A DNA stretch of 26,234 nucleotides from Terrimesophilobacter sp036833635. Lineage in GTDB: Bacteria; Actinomycetota; Actinomycetes; Actinomycetales; Microbacteriaceae. Below are positions 7,179-15,627 of the stretch, one piece after another; positions within the stretch are counted from its first letter, which is position 1; each line of letters begins with the position of its first letter. The notes beneath the pieces were generated by a model, which saw only the letters and a list, made by a program, of their open reading frames with translations, ran no database searches and was not told where the DNA came from. The stretch is taken from positions 1 to 26,234 of the forward strand of contig DAITPJ010000021.1 of NCBI GenBank assembly GCA_036833635.1, written 5' to 3'. The translations under genes and the position numbers were made by a program.

Positions 7179-7184
7179 TACGAT
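7179..7184 (+). promoter_or_regulatory. Putative -10 element for leaderless HIT gene
   Basis: TACGAT, 7 nt before ATG 7192, with no Shine-Dalgarno sequence near that codon. It is a good -10 match in position and sequence. The upstream gene ends only at 7156, so this would be an internal promoter within the operon. Confidence 0.45.
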
Positions 7185-7191
7185 GGTCAGC

Positions 7192-7560
7192 ATGCCGGAA
7201 ACCCGCGAACCGTCGATCTTCACGCGCATCGTCGCGCGCGAGATTCCGGCCGACATCGTGTTCGAGAGCGACACCGTCATCGCCTTCAGGGACATCCACC
7301 CTCAGGCGCCCGTGCACCTTCTCGTCGTACCCAAGACCGAGAAGTACCGGAACGTCTCCGAGCTCGCGGCAGGCGATCCGGCGCTCCTCGCCGACATCGT
7401 CACCACGGCGAGAATTCTCGCAGAGGAGCACGCAGGCGGTGACTTCCGCCTCGTCTTCAACGAGGGCGAGTCGGCGGGGCAAACCGTCTTCCACGTGCAT
7501 GCGCACCTGCTCGGCGCCGGACCGGATGGCGCGCTGGCGGAAGGAACCCTTGGCCAGTAA
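7192..7560 (+). CDS. HIT family nucleotide hydrolase/transferase
   Basis: A 122-aa histidine-triad protein of the HINT type. IFTRIVAREIPADIVFE and FRDIHPQAPVHLLVVPK mark the N-terminal half. The active-site motif HVHAHLLG near the C-terminus gives the H-x-H-x-H triad that hydrolyses nucleoside phosphoramidates and AMP conjugates; the in vivo substrate is not evident. ATG at 7192 is preferred because a -10-like TACGAT sits 7 nt upstream; an in-frame ATG at 7183 would add three residues and lies inside that hexamer. Its 3' end overlaps the phoH start by 11 nt, which implies coupled translation. The order rsmE-HIT-phoH-ybeY is conserved in actinomycetes. Confidence 0.92.
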   Translation: MPETREPSIFTRIVAREIPADIVFESDTVIAFRDIHPQAPVHLLVVPKTEKYRNVSELAAGDPALLADIVTTARILAEEHAGGDFRLVFNEGESAGQTVFHVHAHLLGAGPDGALAEGTLGQ

Positions 7561-8662
7561 CGAGCGACCCAGCAGTGGAGCTCCCACCGGGGACGCGCAC
7601 GAGCGGTTCGAGGTGGACGGGATCGCGATGGTCCGGCTCCTCGGGCCCCAGGACCGCCTCCTCACGACCGTCGAGGGCGAATACCCGCTCGTGAGGGTTC
7701 TCGTGCGCGGCAACGAGATCACGCTCGAGGGCGACCCCGAACAGGTTCAGGGGGCGAAGCGTCTCGTCGAGGAGCTCATCAGCATGGTGCGCAACGGCCA
7801 GGAGCTCGGCGAACCGGACGTCGCCGTCTCCGCACGGATGCTCAAGGCCGACCCGTCGACAAGCCCGGCCGAGCTGCTCGGGCAGGCCGTCCTCACCACG
7901 CGCGGGAGGACCATCCGCCCGAAGACCCTCGGCCAGAAGGCCTACGTCGACGCGATCGACCAGAACACGATCGTCTTCGGGATCGGGCCGGCCGGCACGG
8001 GCAAGACCTACCTCGCCATGGCGAAGGCAGTGCAGGCGCTGCAGCGCAAGGAGGTCAACCGCATCATCCTCACGAGGCCCGCGGTCGAGGCGGGGGAGCG
8101 GCTCGGGTTCCTTCCCGGCACCCTTAACGACAAGATCGACCCCTACCTCCGACCCCTCTACGACGCCCTCAACGAGATGCTCGATCCCGAGGTCGTCCCC
8201 AAGCTTCTCGCGACGGGGACGGTCGAGGTCGCACCACTCGCCTACATGCGCGGGCGCACGCTCAACGACTCGTTCATCATCCTCGATGAGGCCCAGAACA
8301 CGAGCCCTGAGCAGATGAAGATGTTCCTCACCCGCCTCGGTTTCGGGTCGAAGATCGTCGTGACGGGCGACATCACCCAGATCGACCTTCCGGCAGGGGC
8401 GAGCGGACTCCAGCTTGTGACGCGCGTACTCTCCGACATCGACGATATCCACTTCGTGACGCTCACGAGCGACGACGTCGTGAGGCACAGCCTCGTCGGT
8501 CGAATCGTCGACGCGTACACGAAGTACGATGCCGAACGGCAGGTGCAGCGTTACGAGCGGCAGCACGGCGACGGCGAGCAACATGCTGGGAACCGCGAGG
8601 AGCGCAGGGCGCCACTGAGGCGCGGTCGCAATCCACAGGACCACCAGCGGAGGACGCCGTGA
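7550..8662 (+). CDS. phoH: PhoH-like ATPase (YbeZ)
   Basis: A 370-aa protein. The N-terminal 100 residues form a KH-like region (VRGNEITLEGDPEQV). The P-loop domain has Walker A GPAGTGKT at 146-153, RPAVEAGERLGFLPG, and Walker B IILDEAQN, followed by VVTGDITQIDLP, a typical PhoH signature. The last 35 residues are basic and low in structure. PhoH/YbeZ proteins are RNA-associated ATPases that partner YbeY in rRNA processing; the neighbouring ybeY supports this. TTG at 7550 is preferred: GAAGGA lies about 4 nt upstream, and the start overlaps the HIT gene as expected for a tight operon. The next in-frame Met (ATG 7629) would lose conserved residues (VDGIAMVRLLGP). Confidence 0.93.
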   Translation: MASNERPSSGAPTGDAHERFEVDGIAMVRLLGPQDRLLTTVEGEYPLVRVLVRGNEITLEGDPEQVQGAKRLVEELISMVRNGQELGEPDVAVSARMLKADPSTSPAELLGQAVLTTRGRTIRPKTLGQKAYVDAIDQNTIVFGIGPAGTGKTYLAMAKAVQALQRKEVNRIILTRPAVEAGERLGFLPGTLNDKIDPYLRPLYDALNEMLDPEVVPKLLATGTVEVAPLAYMRGRTLNDSFIILDEAQNTSPEQMKMFLTRLGFGSKIVVTGDITQIDLPAGASGLQLVTRVLSDIDDIHFVTLTSDDVVRHSLVGRIVDAYTKYDAERQVQRYERQHGDGEQHAGNREERRAPLRRGRNPQDHQRRTP

Positions 8663-9120
8663 GCATCGAGATCAACAACGAGTCCGCCGTTGCGGTCGAC
8701 GAGCCTGCGCTGCAGCGGCTCGTCGGGTTCGCGCTCGACCAGCTTCACGTGCATCCGGATGCCGAGCTCGGCATCGTGCTCGTCGACGAGGCGGCCATGG
8801 AGCAGCTCCACGTGCAGTGGATGGATGAGCCGGGCCCGACCGACGTGCTGAGCTTCCCCATGGATGAGCTGCGGCCGGGGACCGAGGAGACGATGACGCC
8901 CGCCGGGCTGCTGGGCGACATCGTACTGTGCCCGCAGGTCGCGACCGGCCAGGCCGAGGCGGCAGGTCACAGCCTCCTTGACGAATTGCTGCTGCTCACC
9001 TGCCACGGTCTCCTGCACCTGCTCGGTTTCGACCACGCCGAGCCGGAGGAGGAGCGCGAGATGTTCGGGATCCAGGGCGATATCCTGGCCGCGTTCGCGC
9101 TGGCCGAGCGAAAACGCTAG
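8659..9120 (+). CDS. ybeY: YbeY endoribonuclease
   Basis: A 153-aa zinc-dependent RNase of the UPF0054 family. The catalytic motif H-GLL-H-LLGFD-H has its three His residues at 116, 120 and 126; they bind the zinc ion. YbeY takes part in 16S rRNA 3'-end maturation and 70S quality control. The GTG start overlaps the phoH stop (GTGA, 8659-8662), and GGAGG at about 8649-8653 gives good ribosome binding. Length and motif are normal for the family. It sits between phoH and the CNNM/CBS gene and upstream of era, an rRNA-binding GTPase, so the block is devoted to small-subunit biogenesis. Confidence 0.96.
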   Translation: MSIEINNESAVAVDEPALQRLVGFALDQLHVHPDAELGIVLVDEAAMEQLHVQWMDEPGPTDVLSFPMDELRPGTEETMTPAGLLGDIVLCPQVATGQAEAAGHSLLDELLLLTCHGLLHLLGFDHAEPEEEREMFGIQGDILAAFALAERKR

Positions 9121-9124
9121 TCGC

Positions 9125-10420
9125 ATGATCCCGATCTTCGTGAGCGTCGCCGCGCTGCTCGTGGCGCTCGGCGGGTGGCTCGCGGCGGCGGATGCGGCAC
9201 TCGGCGCCCTCTCGAGGGCCGACCTCACCGAGCTCTCGACGACGGCGAGGGCGCGAACATCGCTTCTCGCGATCGCGTCGGATGTCGGCGCGCACGTCAA
9301 CGCCGTCAACTTCATGCGCGTCGTCGCCGAGACGACGGCGGCCGTGCTTGTGACCCTCGCCTTCGCGTACGTGTTCGACGAGTGGTGGTGGGCGCTTCTG
9401 CTCTCCGCCTTCATCATGACGGTCGCCTCCTTCGTTCTCGTGGGGTCGAGCCCTCGCGCAGTGGGCAGGCTCCATGCCCGCACGGTCATGCGTGCGAGCG
9501 CATGGCTCGTCCATGCCTCTCGGGTGCTCCTCGGGCCCATCGCGGCCGCGCTCGTCGCGATCGGAAACCGGGTGACCCCTGGACGTCCGAGGACGGCGTC
9601 GTTCTCCTCCGAGGAGCAGCTACTGAGCATGGTCGACGAGGCGACGGCACTCGAAGTGCTCGAGGAGGACGATCGTGAGCTCATCCATTCGATCTTCGAG
9701 TTCAACGACACCGTCGTGCGGGAGGTCATGATCCCGCGCACCGACATGGTCGCGGTCGACGCCGACGATGGCGTGGCCGCCGCAATGTCGCTCTTCCTGA
9801 GCAGGGGCGTTTCCCGGATGCCGGTCATCGGCGACGACATCGACGAGGTGCTCGGCGTGCTCTACCTTCGTGACGTCTCGCGACTCGTCTTCGAGAGGCC
9901 GCTCGACGTCGAGAACACGCTCGTCGCCCAGCTCGCGCGGCCGGCCCTCTTCGTGCCGGAGTCGAAGAAGGCTGACGACCTCCTCCGCCAGATGCAGCTC
10001 GAGTCCAACCATCTCGCGATGGTCGTCGACGAGTACGGCGGCATCGCGGGCCTCGTGACGCTCGAGGACCTCATCGAGGAGCTCGTCGGGGACATCTCCG
10101 ATGAATACGATCGCGAGGTCGTGGAGGTGCAGGAGGTCGCCCCAGGGCGCTACCGGGTGAGCGCGCGCCTTCCGATCGACGAGCTCGGCGAACTGTTCGG
10201 CCTCGACCTCGACGACGACGACGTCGAGACGGTCGGAGGGCTCATCGCCAAGGCGCTCGGCCGATTGCCGACGACCGGGTCCGTGGCGCGCTCGGCGGGC
10301 CTCCTGCTCACGGCCGACCGCACGGAGCGGCGCGGCACGAAACTCGTGACCGTCCTCGTCGAGCGTGACGAGAGCGTCGAACTCGACCTGCCGGCCGAGG
10401 TGGAAGGGGAAGGACCATGA
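9125..10420 (+). CDS. CNNM/CBS-domain membrane protein (HlyC/CorC family)
   Basis: A 431-aa protein. The N-terminal DUF21/CNNM membrane domain (about 1-155) has three to four helices. It is followed by the linker FSSEEQLLSMVDEA, two CBS motifs (MIPRTDMVAVDADDG and, later, HLAMVVDEYGGIAGLVTLEDLIEE split over about 270-325), and a C-terminal CorC/HlyC domain (about 340-415) ending in an acidic tail. The family is linked to magnesium export or homeostasis; older names such as hemolysin are misleading. ATG at 9125 lies 4 nt after the ybeY stop. No clear Shine-Dalgarno sequence is present, so translation may be coupled to ybeY. The last four bases overlap the era start (ATGA). Confidence 0.93.
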   Translation: MIPIFVSVAALLVALGGWLAAADAALGALSRADLTELSTTARARTSLLAIASDVGAHVNAVNFMRVVAETTAAVLVTLAFAYVFDEWWWALLLSAFIMTVASFVLVGSSPRAVGRLHARTVMRASAWLVHASRVLLGPIAAALVAIGNRVTPGRPRTASFSSEEQLLSMVDEATALEVLEEDDRELIHSIFEFNDTVVREVMIPRTDMVAVDADDGVAAAMSLFLSRGVSRMPVIGDDIDEVLGVLYLRDVSRLVFERPLDVENTLVAQLARPALFVPESKKADDLLRQMQLESNHLAMVVDEYGGIAGLVTLEDLIEELVGDISDEYDREVVEVQEVAPGRYRVSARLPIDELGELFGLDLDDDDVETVGGLIAKALGRLPTTGSVARSAGLLLTADRTERRGTKLVTVLVERDESVELDLPAEVEGEGP

Positions 10421-11310
10421 GCGAGGGATTCCGTGCCGGGTTCGTGACCTTCGTCGGGCGGCCGAACGTCGGCAAGTCGACGCTCACCAACGCCCTCGTC
10501 GGCGAGAAGGTCGCGATCACGAGCAGCAAGCCGCAGACGACGCGGCGCGCCATCCGGGGCATCGTCCACCGCGAGGACGGCCAGCTCATCCTCGTCGACA
10601 CTCCTGGGATGCACCGCCCGCGCACGCTCCTCGGCGAGCGCCTCAACGACGTCGTGCAGTCGACGCTCGCCGACGTCGACGTCATGTGCCTTTGCGTCCC
10701 CGCGAACGAGAAGCTCGGGCCGGGCGACCGGTTCATCAACGAGCAGCTCGACCAGTTCCCGAAGGCGAAGAAGGTCGCGATCGTCACGAAGGTGGATGTC
10801 GCCTCGAAGACTGCTGTCGCGGCACAGCTTCTCGCGGTCAGCCGGCTGCGTGAATGGGCGACGATCATCCCGGTCTCTGCGTTGACCGGGGGGCAGCTCG
10901 ACATCCTCGCGCGGGAGCTCGTCGCGCTCGTGCCGGAATCGGAGCCGCTCTACCCGCAGGAGACCGTGACGGAGGAGGATCTCGCCTCCCGCATCGCTGA
11001 ACTCATCCGGGAGGCCGCTCTCGAGGGGGTGTCCGACGAGCTTCCGCACTCGATCGCCGTGACGGTCGATGACCTCGTCGAGCGCGAGGACAAGGACCTG
11101 CTCGAGATCTACGCCAACCTCTGGGTCGAGCGCGATAGCCAGAAGGGCATCATCATCGGTCACCGGGGCTCCCGGCTCGCCGAGGTCGGGGCGAGGGCGA
11201 GGACGTCGATCGAGCCGCTCGTGGGGCGCCAGGTGTTCCTGTCGCTGCGCGTCAAGGTCGCGAAGGACTGGCAGCGCGATGCGAAGCAACTGGGGCGTCT
11301 GGGCTTCTAG
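10417..11310 (+). CDS. era: GTPase Era
   Basis: A 297-aa protein. The GTPase domain has G1 GRPNVGKST (14-22), G3 DTPGMHRP near 60, and G4 TKVD near 126. The C-terminal KH domain (about 205-290) includes KGIIIGHRGSRLAEVG, which binds the 3' end of 16S rRNA. Era acts in 30S assembly and is essential in many bacteria. The ATG overlaps the upstream stop (ATGA), with GGGGAAGGA directly before it. It ends the block begun at hrcA. No clear intrinsic terminator is visible in the 95 nt before the next start. Confidence 0.97.
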   Translation: MSEGFRAGFVTFVGRPNVGKSTLTNALVGEKVAITSSKPQTTRRAIRGIVHREDGQLILVDTPGMHRPRTLLGERLNDVVQSTLADVDVMCLCVPANEKLGPGDRFINEQLDQFPKAKKVAIVTKVDVASKTAVAAQLLAVSRLREWATIIPVSALTGGQLDILARELVALVPESEPLYPQETVTEEDLASRIAELIREAALEGVSDELPHSIAVTVDDLVEREDKDLLEIYANLWVERDSQKGIIIGHRGSRLAEVGARARTSIEPLVGRQVFLSLRVKVAKDWQRDAKQLGRLGF

Positions 11311-11392
11311 GTCATTGCAGCCAGGTACATCGGGAGGATGATGTTGCCCGGCCGGGGGAGTGACATTCGGCCCACGGGTGCCCGACTGGCCC

Positions 11393-11398
11393 TACCGT
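11393..11398 (+). promoter_or_regulatory. Putative -10 element for leaderless histidine kinase gene
   Basis: TACCGT ends 7 nt before ATG 11406. It matches the xAnnnT-N6/7-start pattern seen at other genes here. A purine-rich GGGAAG between them lies too close to the start to be a normal Shine-Dalgarno sequence. Confidence 0.45.
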
Positions 11399-11405
11399 GG
11401 GAAGC

Positions 11406-12641
11406 ATGTTCCGCAGCCTGACCCCTCGCCAGCTCGCCTTCGACATCGGGCTCGCGGCTGCATGCTTCGTGTTCGGGCTCCTCGTCTATTCGAACGGGGT
11501 TGGTGGCTCGCCGCTCGCTCTCACCGGGATGGCGGCCGCACTCGCGCTCCGCCGGGTCAGCCCCGCTCTCGCACTCGGTGTCGCCTGGGCGACCTCGGTC
11601 ATCCAGGTGGTCTTCACCATCGGCCCTGACATCTCGAACCTCGCCATCCTTCCGGTTCTGTACGCTACCGCGCGCTATGGGATCCCCCTCGTCAAATGGA
11701 TCGGGCTCGGCTCCACCGCGGGCGGTGCTCTCGTCATCGCGGCCTACGCTTCCCTGGAGCCCTTGATCAATTACCAGTTCGCTGGGAACCAGCTCCTCCT
11801 GAATTTTCCGCAGGTGATCGCCGCATTCATCATCATCTTCTTCTCCGCCTTCGCCATCTTCGCCCTGAGCTGGACCTTCGGCCTGCTCGCGAAGACCTGG
11901 CGCAACGCGCGCGAGGCCGGCCAGGCGCGCATCGTCGCCGAGCGGCAGCGGATCGACGCGCAGCGCTCCGTCGTCGTCGAGCAGGAGCGCAACCGCATCG
12001 CACGCGACATGCACGACGTCGTCGCCCACTCGCTCGCGGTCGTCATCGCCCAGGCCGACGGTGCGCGGTACGCCCGCGCCGAGAACCCCGAGGCGGTGGA
12101 TGCCGCACTGTCGACGATCTCGACGACCGCACGCGAGGCGCTCGGCGACGTCCGCATCCTGCTCGGGCAGCTGCGACACAGCCAGGATGCCGCGCCCCAG
12201 CCGGTCCTCTCCGACCTCGACCGTCTGTTCGAGCAGTTCGCGGCATCCGGGCTTGCGGTGGACTTCGACGAGCACGGGAAGCCCCGCGCGCTCCCGACGG
12301 GCGCCCAGCTCGCGGTCTACCGCATCGTGCAGGAATCCCTCACGAACGCGCTCCGCCACGGCGACGGCGCCGACGGCGCGACGGTGTCGTTCCGCTGGGC
12401 GGACGATGCGCTCGACGTCGAGATCGCGAGCACCCTGCGCGAGCAGGCCGACGAGACGGAAGGTTCGCCGAGACGCGGACCACAGGGCGACGGGCCAGAG
12501 GGCCACGGACTCGCGGGCATGGCCGAGAGGGCGGCCCTCGCCGGCGGTACCCTGACGGCAGTCGCCGACGACGGAAGGTTCACGGTGAGCGCATCCATCC
12601 CCGCCGCGCGGCGAGGCCAGGACGGGGAGGTCGTCGCGTGA
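11406..12641 (+). CDS. NarL-type sensor histidine kinase
   Basis: A 411-aa membrane kinase. The first 160 residues hold about five or six hydrophobic helices with short loops, so the signal is likely sensed in or at the membrane. The HisKA_3 region has ERNRIARDMHDVVAHSLAVV, with the phospho-acceptor His at residue 203. The ATPase domain has an N box (QESLTNALRHG) and a G box (GHGLAGMAERAAL). The -10-like TACCGT 7 nt before the ATG suggests a leaderless start; a GTG at 11397 in the same frame overlaps that hexamer. The last bases overlap the response regulator start (GTGA). With the following regulator and ABC transporter it resembles cell-envelope or antimicrobial-stress systems; the signal is unknown. 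Confidence 0.93.
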   Translation: MFRSLTPRQLAFDIGLAAACFVFGLLVYSNGVGGSPLALTGMAAALALRRVSPALALGVAWATSVIQVVFTIGPDISNLAILPVLYATARYGIPLVKWIGLGSTAGGALVIAAYASLEPLINYQFAGNQLLLNFPQVIAAFIIIFFSAFAIFALSWTFGLLAKTWRNAREAGQARIVAERQRIDAQRSVVVEQERNRIARDMHDVVAHSLAVVIAQADGARYARAENPEAVDAALSTISTTAREALGDVRILLGQLRHSQDAAPQPVLSDLDRLFEQFAASGLAVDFDEHGKPRALPTGAQLAVYRIVQESLTNALRHGDGADGATVSFRWADDALDVEIASTLREQADETEGSPRRGPQGDGPEGHGLAGMAERAALAGGTLTAVADDGRFTVSASIPAARRGQDGEVVA

Positions 12642-13306
12642 CGACGCCCATCCGGGTCGGCCTCGTCGACGACCAAGCCCTGTTCCGGGCCGGCATCCGG
12701 ATGCTCGTCTCCTCGCAGCCGGACCTCGAGTTTGTCGGGGAGGCGGGCGACGGGGTCGAGGGCATCGCGATGGCCGAGCGCGAACGACCCGACGTCATCC
12801 TCATGGACATCCGGATGCCCGTCATGGACGGCATCGAGTCGACCCGCGCCATCCTCGCTGCAGCCGCGGCGACGGGCGGGAAGCCGCCGCGCATCATCGT
12901 GCTCACGACCTTTGACCTCGACGAGGCGGCGGCGCGCGCGATCCGGGTCGGGGCGAGCGGTTTCGTGCTCAAGGACGCCGACCCCGAGTTCCTGCTCGCC
13001 GCGATCCGCACGGTGCACGCGGGCACCGCGGTCATCGCCGCGTCCGCGACGCGCGAGCTCTTCGAGCATTTCAACGACCGCCCCTCGGCGGGCTCAGAGC
13101 CGGAGGAGTTCGGTGAACTCACACCGCGCGAACGCGAGATCTTCGCGCTCGCCGCGCAGGGATTGAGCAATTCCGAGATCGCCACGAGGGAATTCCTGAG
13201 CGAGGCGACGGTCAAGACGCATGTGAGCCGCGTCCTCGGCAAGCTCGGCCTGCGCGACCGCGTGCAGCTCGTCGTCTACGCATTCGAGAACCGTCTCACC
13301 GGCTAG
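12638..13306 (+). CDS. NarL/LuxR-family response regulator
   Basis: A 222-aa protein. The receiver domain has the acidic pair VDDQ near the start, the phospho-acceptor Asp57 in LMDIRMPVMDG, a conserved Thr in LTTFD and Lys in LKDAD. The C-terminal LuxR-type HTH is LTPREREIFALAAQGLSNSE, then IATREFLSEATVKTHVSRVL. GTG at 12638 overlaps the kinase stop and has GGGGAGG about 8 nt upstream. It is surely the partner of the preceding kinase. The adjacent ABC genes 73 nt downstream are the most likely targets; I see no defined operator. Confidence 0.96.
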   Translation: MTTPIRVGLVDDQALFRAGIRMLVSSQPDLEFVGEAGDGVEGIAMAERERPDVILMDIRMPVMDGIESTRAILAAAAATGGKPPRIIVLTTFDLDEAAARAIRVGASGFVLKDADPEFLLAAIRTVHAGTAVIAASATRELFEHFNDRPSAGSEPEEFGELTPREREIFALAAQGLSNSEIATREFLSEATVKTHVSRVLGKLGLRDRVQLVVYAFENRLTG

Positions 13307-13367
13307 ATCATCCGCTCGGTGTACGCGGATGCAACCAGCGCCCGATGCCCCTGGGCCTTGCCGCTCT

Positions 13368-13373
13368 TAGCGT
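13368..13373 (+). promoter_or_regulatory. Putative -10 element for ABC transporter operon
   Basis: TAGCGT ends 6 nt before ATG 13380. The spacer is GGAGAC, so GGAG could also act as a very close Shine-Dalgarno sequence; both readings are possible. No clear -35 box, which would suit a promoter that depends on an activator. Confidence 0.35.
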
Positions 13374-13379
13374 GGAGAC

Positions 13380-14141
13380 ATGGCATTCAACTACGCACAC
13401 GACGGGCTCGTCGCCCGGGTATCGGAACTCAGCAAGTCCTATGGCGACGGGGCAGGGAAAGTGGTCGCCCTCGACGGCGTGTCGATCGGCATCCGGCAGG
13501 GGGAGTTCACCGCGATCATGGGGCCGAGCGGATCGGGAAAGTCCACGCTCATGCACATCATGGCTGGCCTCGACTCTCCGACCTCCGGCTCGGTGTGGCT
13601 CGGCGACACCGACATCACGTCGCTCGGCGACACGCAGCTCACGATCCTGCGGCGCAGGCGGGTCGGGTTCGTATTCCAGTCGTTCAACCTCGTCCCGACT
13701 CTCGATGTGCGCGGCAACATCCTGCTGCCATTCGAGCTCGACGGACGCCGGCCGAATGTCGACGAGCGCACCTGGATCGACCAGCTCATCGGCTCGCTCG
13801 GGCTTGGTGACCGCCTCACGCATCGCCCACATGAGCTCTCCGGTGGCCAGCAGCAGCGCGTCGCGATCGCCCGCGCGCTCGGCACCCGCCCAGACCTCGT
13901 GTTCGCGGACGAGCCCACCGGCAACCTCGACTCGCGAACGGGCCGCGAGGTCCTCGCCCTCCTGGCGACAGCGAGCCGCGAGTACGGGCAGAGCATCGCG
14001 ATGGTCACGCATGACCCGGTCGCGGCGAGCTACGCCGACCGCATCCTGTTCCTCGCCGACGGCCGGGTGGTCGAGGAGCGCGCGAAGTCGTCCGCCGAGG
14101 AGATCAGCAGCTACATGCTCGGAATGGAGCGTGCCGCGTGA
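13380..14141 (+). CDS. ABC transporter ATP-binding protein (MacB/LolD type)
   Basis: A 253-aa ATPase. Walker A is GPSGSGKST (48-56), then a Q-loop (FVFQSFNLVPTLDV), the signature LSGGQQQR (about 153-160), Walker B LVFADEPTGNLDS, and an H-loop His in MVTHDPVAASYADR. The NLDS D-loop and sequence style are typical of the MacB/LolD/FtsE group, which work with FtsX-fold permeases in mechanotransmission or efflux rather than classic import. The stop overlaps the permease start (GTGA), so the two subunits are made together. The position just downstream of a two-component system suggests induction by envelope stress or antibiotics. Confidence 0.95.
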   Translation: MAFNYAHDGLVARVSELSKSYGDGAGKVVALDGVSIGIRQGEFTAIMGPSGSGKSTLMHIMAGLDSPTSGSVWLGDTDITSLGDTQLTILRRRRVGFVFQSFNLVPTLDVRGNILLPFELDGRRPNVDERTWIDQLIGSLGLGDRLTHRPHELSGGQQQRVAIARALGTRPDLVFADEPTGNLDSRTGREVLALLATASREYGQSIAMVTHDPVAASYADRILFLADGRVVEERAKSSAEEISSYMLGMERAA

Positions 14142-15538
14142 GGCGCTACAACATCCGGGAACTTGGACCGAGCATCCTCGTCGCCGCCCTGGGAAGCGCC
14201 TTCGGTGTTGCCGTTCTCGAGGCGAGCGGCATCCTGGCCCAGTTGATCATGGCGGATGACGTGACGGGCTCGAGCGGGACCGTCAGCCTGATGCTGTCGA
14301 TCGTCGCGATCGTCTTCATCGCGATCGCGATCTACGTCGGTGCGATCGTGACGGCGAACACGTTCTCGACGATCATCGCCGGACGCACGCGCACGATCGC
14401 CTTGCTGCGCCTCGTGGGCTCGAGTGCCGCGGCGCAGCGCCGGTCGGTCGCCCGAGAGGGACTCGTCGTCGGTGTCCTTGGATCACTTCTCGGCGCCATC
14501 GCGGGAGTCCTGCTTGCCATGGTGGCGGTCGCAATCGGGCAGGCCGCGGGTTTCCTTCCACCCCTCGCCTACGGCTTCGCTGACCCCATCATTGCCCTCC
14601 CCATCGTCGCCGTCGTGCTCACGACCTGGCTTGCGTCCTGGGTCGGCTCGCGCCGGGTGCTCGTCGTCTCCCCGATGCAGGCGACGGGCAACGCGGTCGA
14701 AGCCGGGTTCGAGACGGCGGTCGCGCGTAAAGGGCGCACCGCCACGGCGGTCACGCTTTTCCTCATCGGCTTCGCACTCCTCGTGCTCGGCATGCTCGTC
14801 GGGCTCGTCAACCCTCTCGGCGTGCTCATCGGGGTCGCGGGCGGCATCCTCTCGTTCACGGGCCTCGTCCTCGGGGCCGACGTGGTGATGCCCCCAGCGC
14901 TTCGCCTCGCGGGCCGGATGTTCGGGCGCAGCGCCCCGGCACGACTCGCCTCGGAGAACGCGCTCCGGTACCCCGAGCGCAGTTCCCGCACGACGATCGG
15001 CGTCGTGATCGGCGTAACGCTCGTGACGATGTTCGCCGTCACGGTCGAGAGCTTCCAGACGATCATCCGCGTCCAGCAGCAGGAGCAACCCGAGATCTAC
15101 CAGGGCACGGACCAGGTTCTCGTCGTGGTCGTCGTCGTGTTCTCGGTGCTCATGGGCTTCAGCGCGCTCATCGCGGCGGTCGGGATGGTCAACAACCTCT
15201 CGCTGAGCGTCCTGCAGCGCGGGCGTGAACTGGGCCTCATCCGTGCGCTCGGCTTCACCGCGAGCCAGGTGCGCCGGATGATTCTGGTCGAGAGTGCACA
15301 GCTCACGTCGGCTGCGGTCCTCGTCGGGCTCGTGCTCGGGATCTTCTACGGGTGGGCGGGTGCCCAGTCGTTCCTGGGCTCGATCGATGGCGACCCCGGG
15401 TTCGTGATGCCGGTCGTGCCGCTTCCGCTCCTGGGCATCGTCGTGATCGCCGCGGTAGTCCTCACGATCGCGGCCTCGATCGCGCCATCGCGGAGGGCGA
15501 CGCGAGTGTCGCCCGTCGCGGCGCTCGCGGTCGAATAA
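14138..15538 (+). CDS. FtsX-like ABC transporter permease, compact form
   Basis: A 466-aa integral membrane protein with two FtsX-type segments. The first includes the stretch ending IIAGRTRTIALLRLVGSS, the second QRGRELGLIRALGFTASQVR; these are the conserved cytoplasmic coupling motifs after a transmembrane helix. About ten helices are expected. Both repeats lack the large extracellular domain that usually separates the first two helices of MacB-like permeases: in repeat 1 the gap is about 15 residues, and in repeat 2 it is similarly short. The length is therefore well below the roughly 800 residues of many duplicated FtsX permeases. GTG 14138 overlaps the ATPase stop. The substrate is unknown; a lipid, peptide or drug is plausible. 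Confidence 0.92.
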   Translation: MRRYNIRELGPSILVAALGSAFGVAVLEASGILAQLIMADDVTGSSGTVSLMLSIVAIVFIAIAIYVGAIVTANTFSTIIAGRTRTIALLRLVGSSAAAQRRSVAREGLVVGVLGSLLGAIAGVLLAMVAVAIGQAAGFLPPLAYGFADPIIALPIVAVVLTTWLASWVGSRRVLVVSPMQATGNAVEAGFETAVARKGRTATAVTLFLIGFALLVLGMLVGLVNPLGVLIGVAGGILSFTGLVLGADVVMPPALRLAGRMFGRSAPARLASENALRYPERSSRTTIGVVIGVTLVTMFAVTVESFQTIIRVQQQEQPEIYQGTDQVLVVVVVVFSVLMGFSALIAAVGMVNNLSLSVLQRGRELGLIRALGFTASQVRRMILVESAQLTSAAVLVGLVLGIFYGWAGAQSFLGSIDGDPGFVMPVVPLPLLGIVVIAAVVLTIAASIAPSRRATRVSPVAALAVE

Positions 15539-15590
15539 ACACGTGATCGGATCGTGACAAGATCTCTATCCCTGCGTCGTCACGTGCCCC

Positions 15591-15596
15591 TACAAT
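15591..15596 (+). promoter_or_regulatory. Putative -10 element for the ATPase-LuxR gene
   Basis: TACAAT, a strong -10 match in this GC-rich setting, 31 nt before the GTG at 15628. A short 5' leader with GGTGGAG (15617-15623) as ribosome binding site would follow. No good -35 sequence at 16-18 nt. Confidence 0.45.
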
Positions 15597-15627
15597 CGGT
15601 CATCGGATCAGGGACAGGTGGAGCGAC

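Noticed and set aside
11311..11392. Terminator after era
   Set aside because: Only a short CCCGGCCGGG palindrome is present, with no stable stem-loop or T tract; read-through into the kinase gene cannot be excluded.
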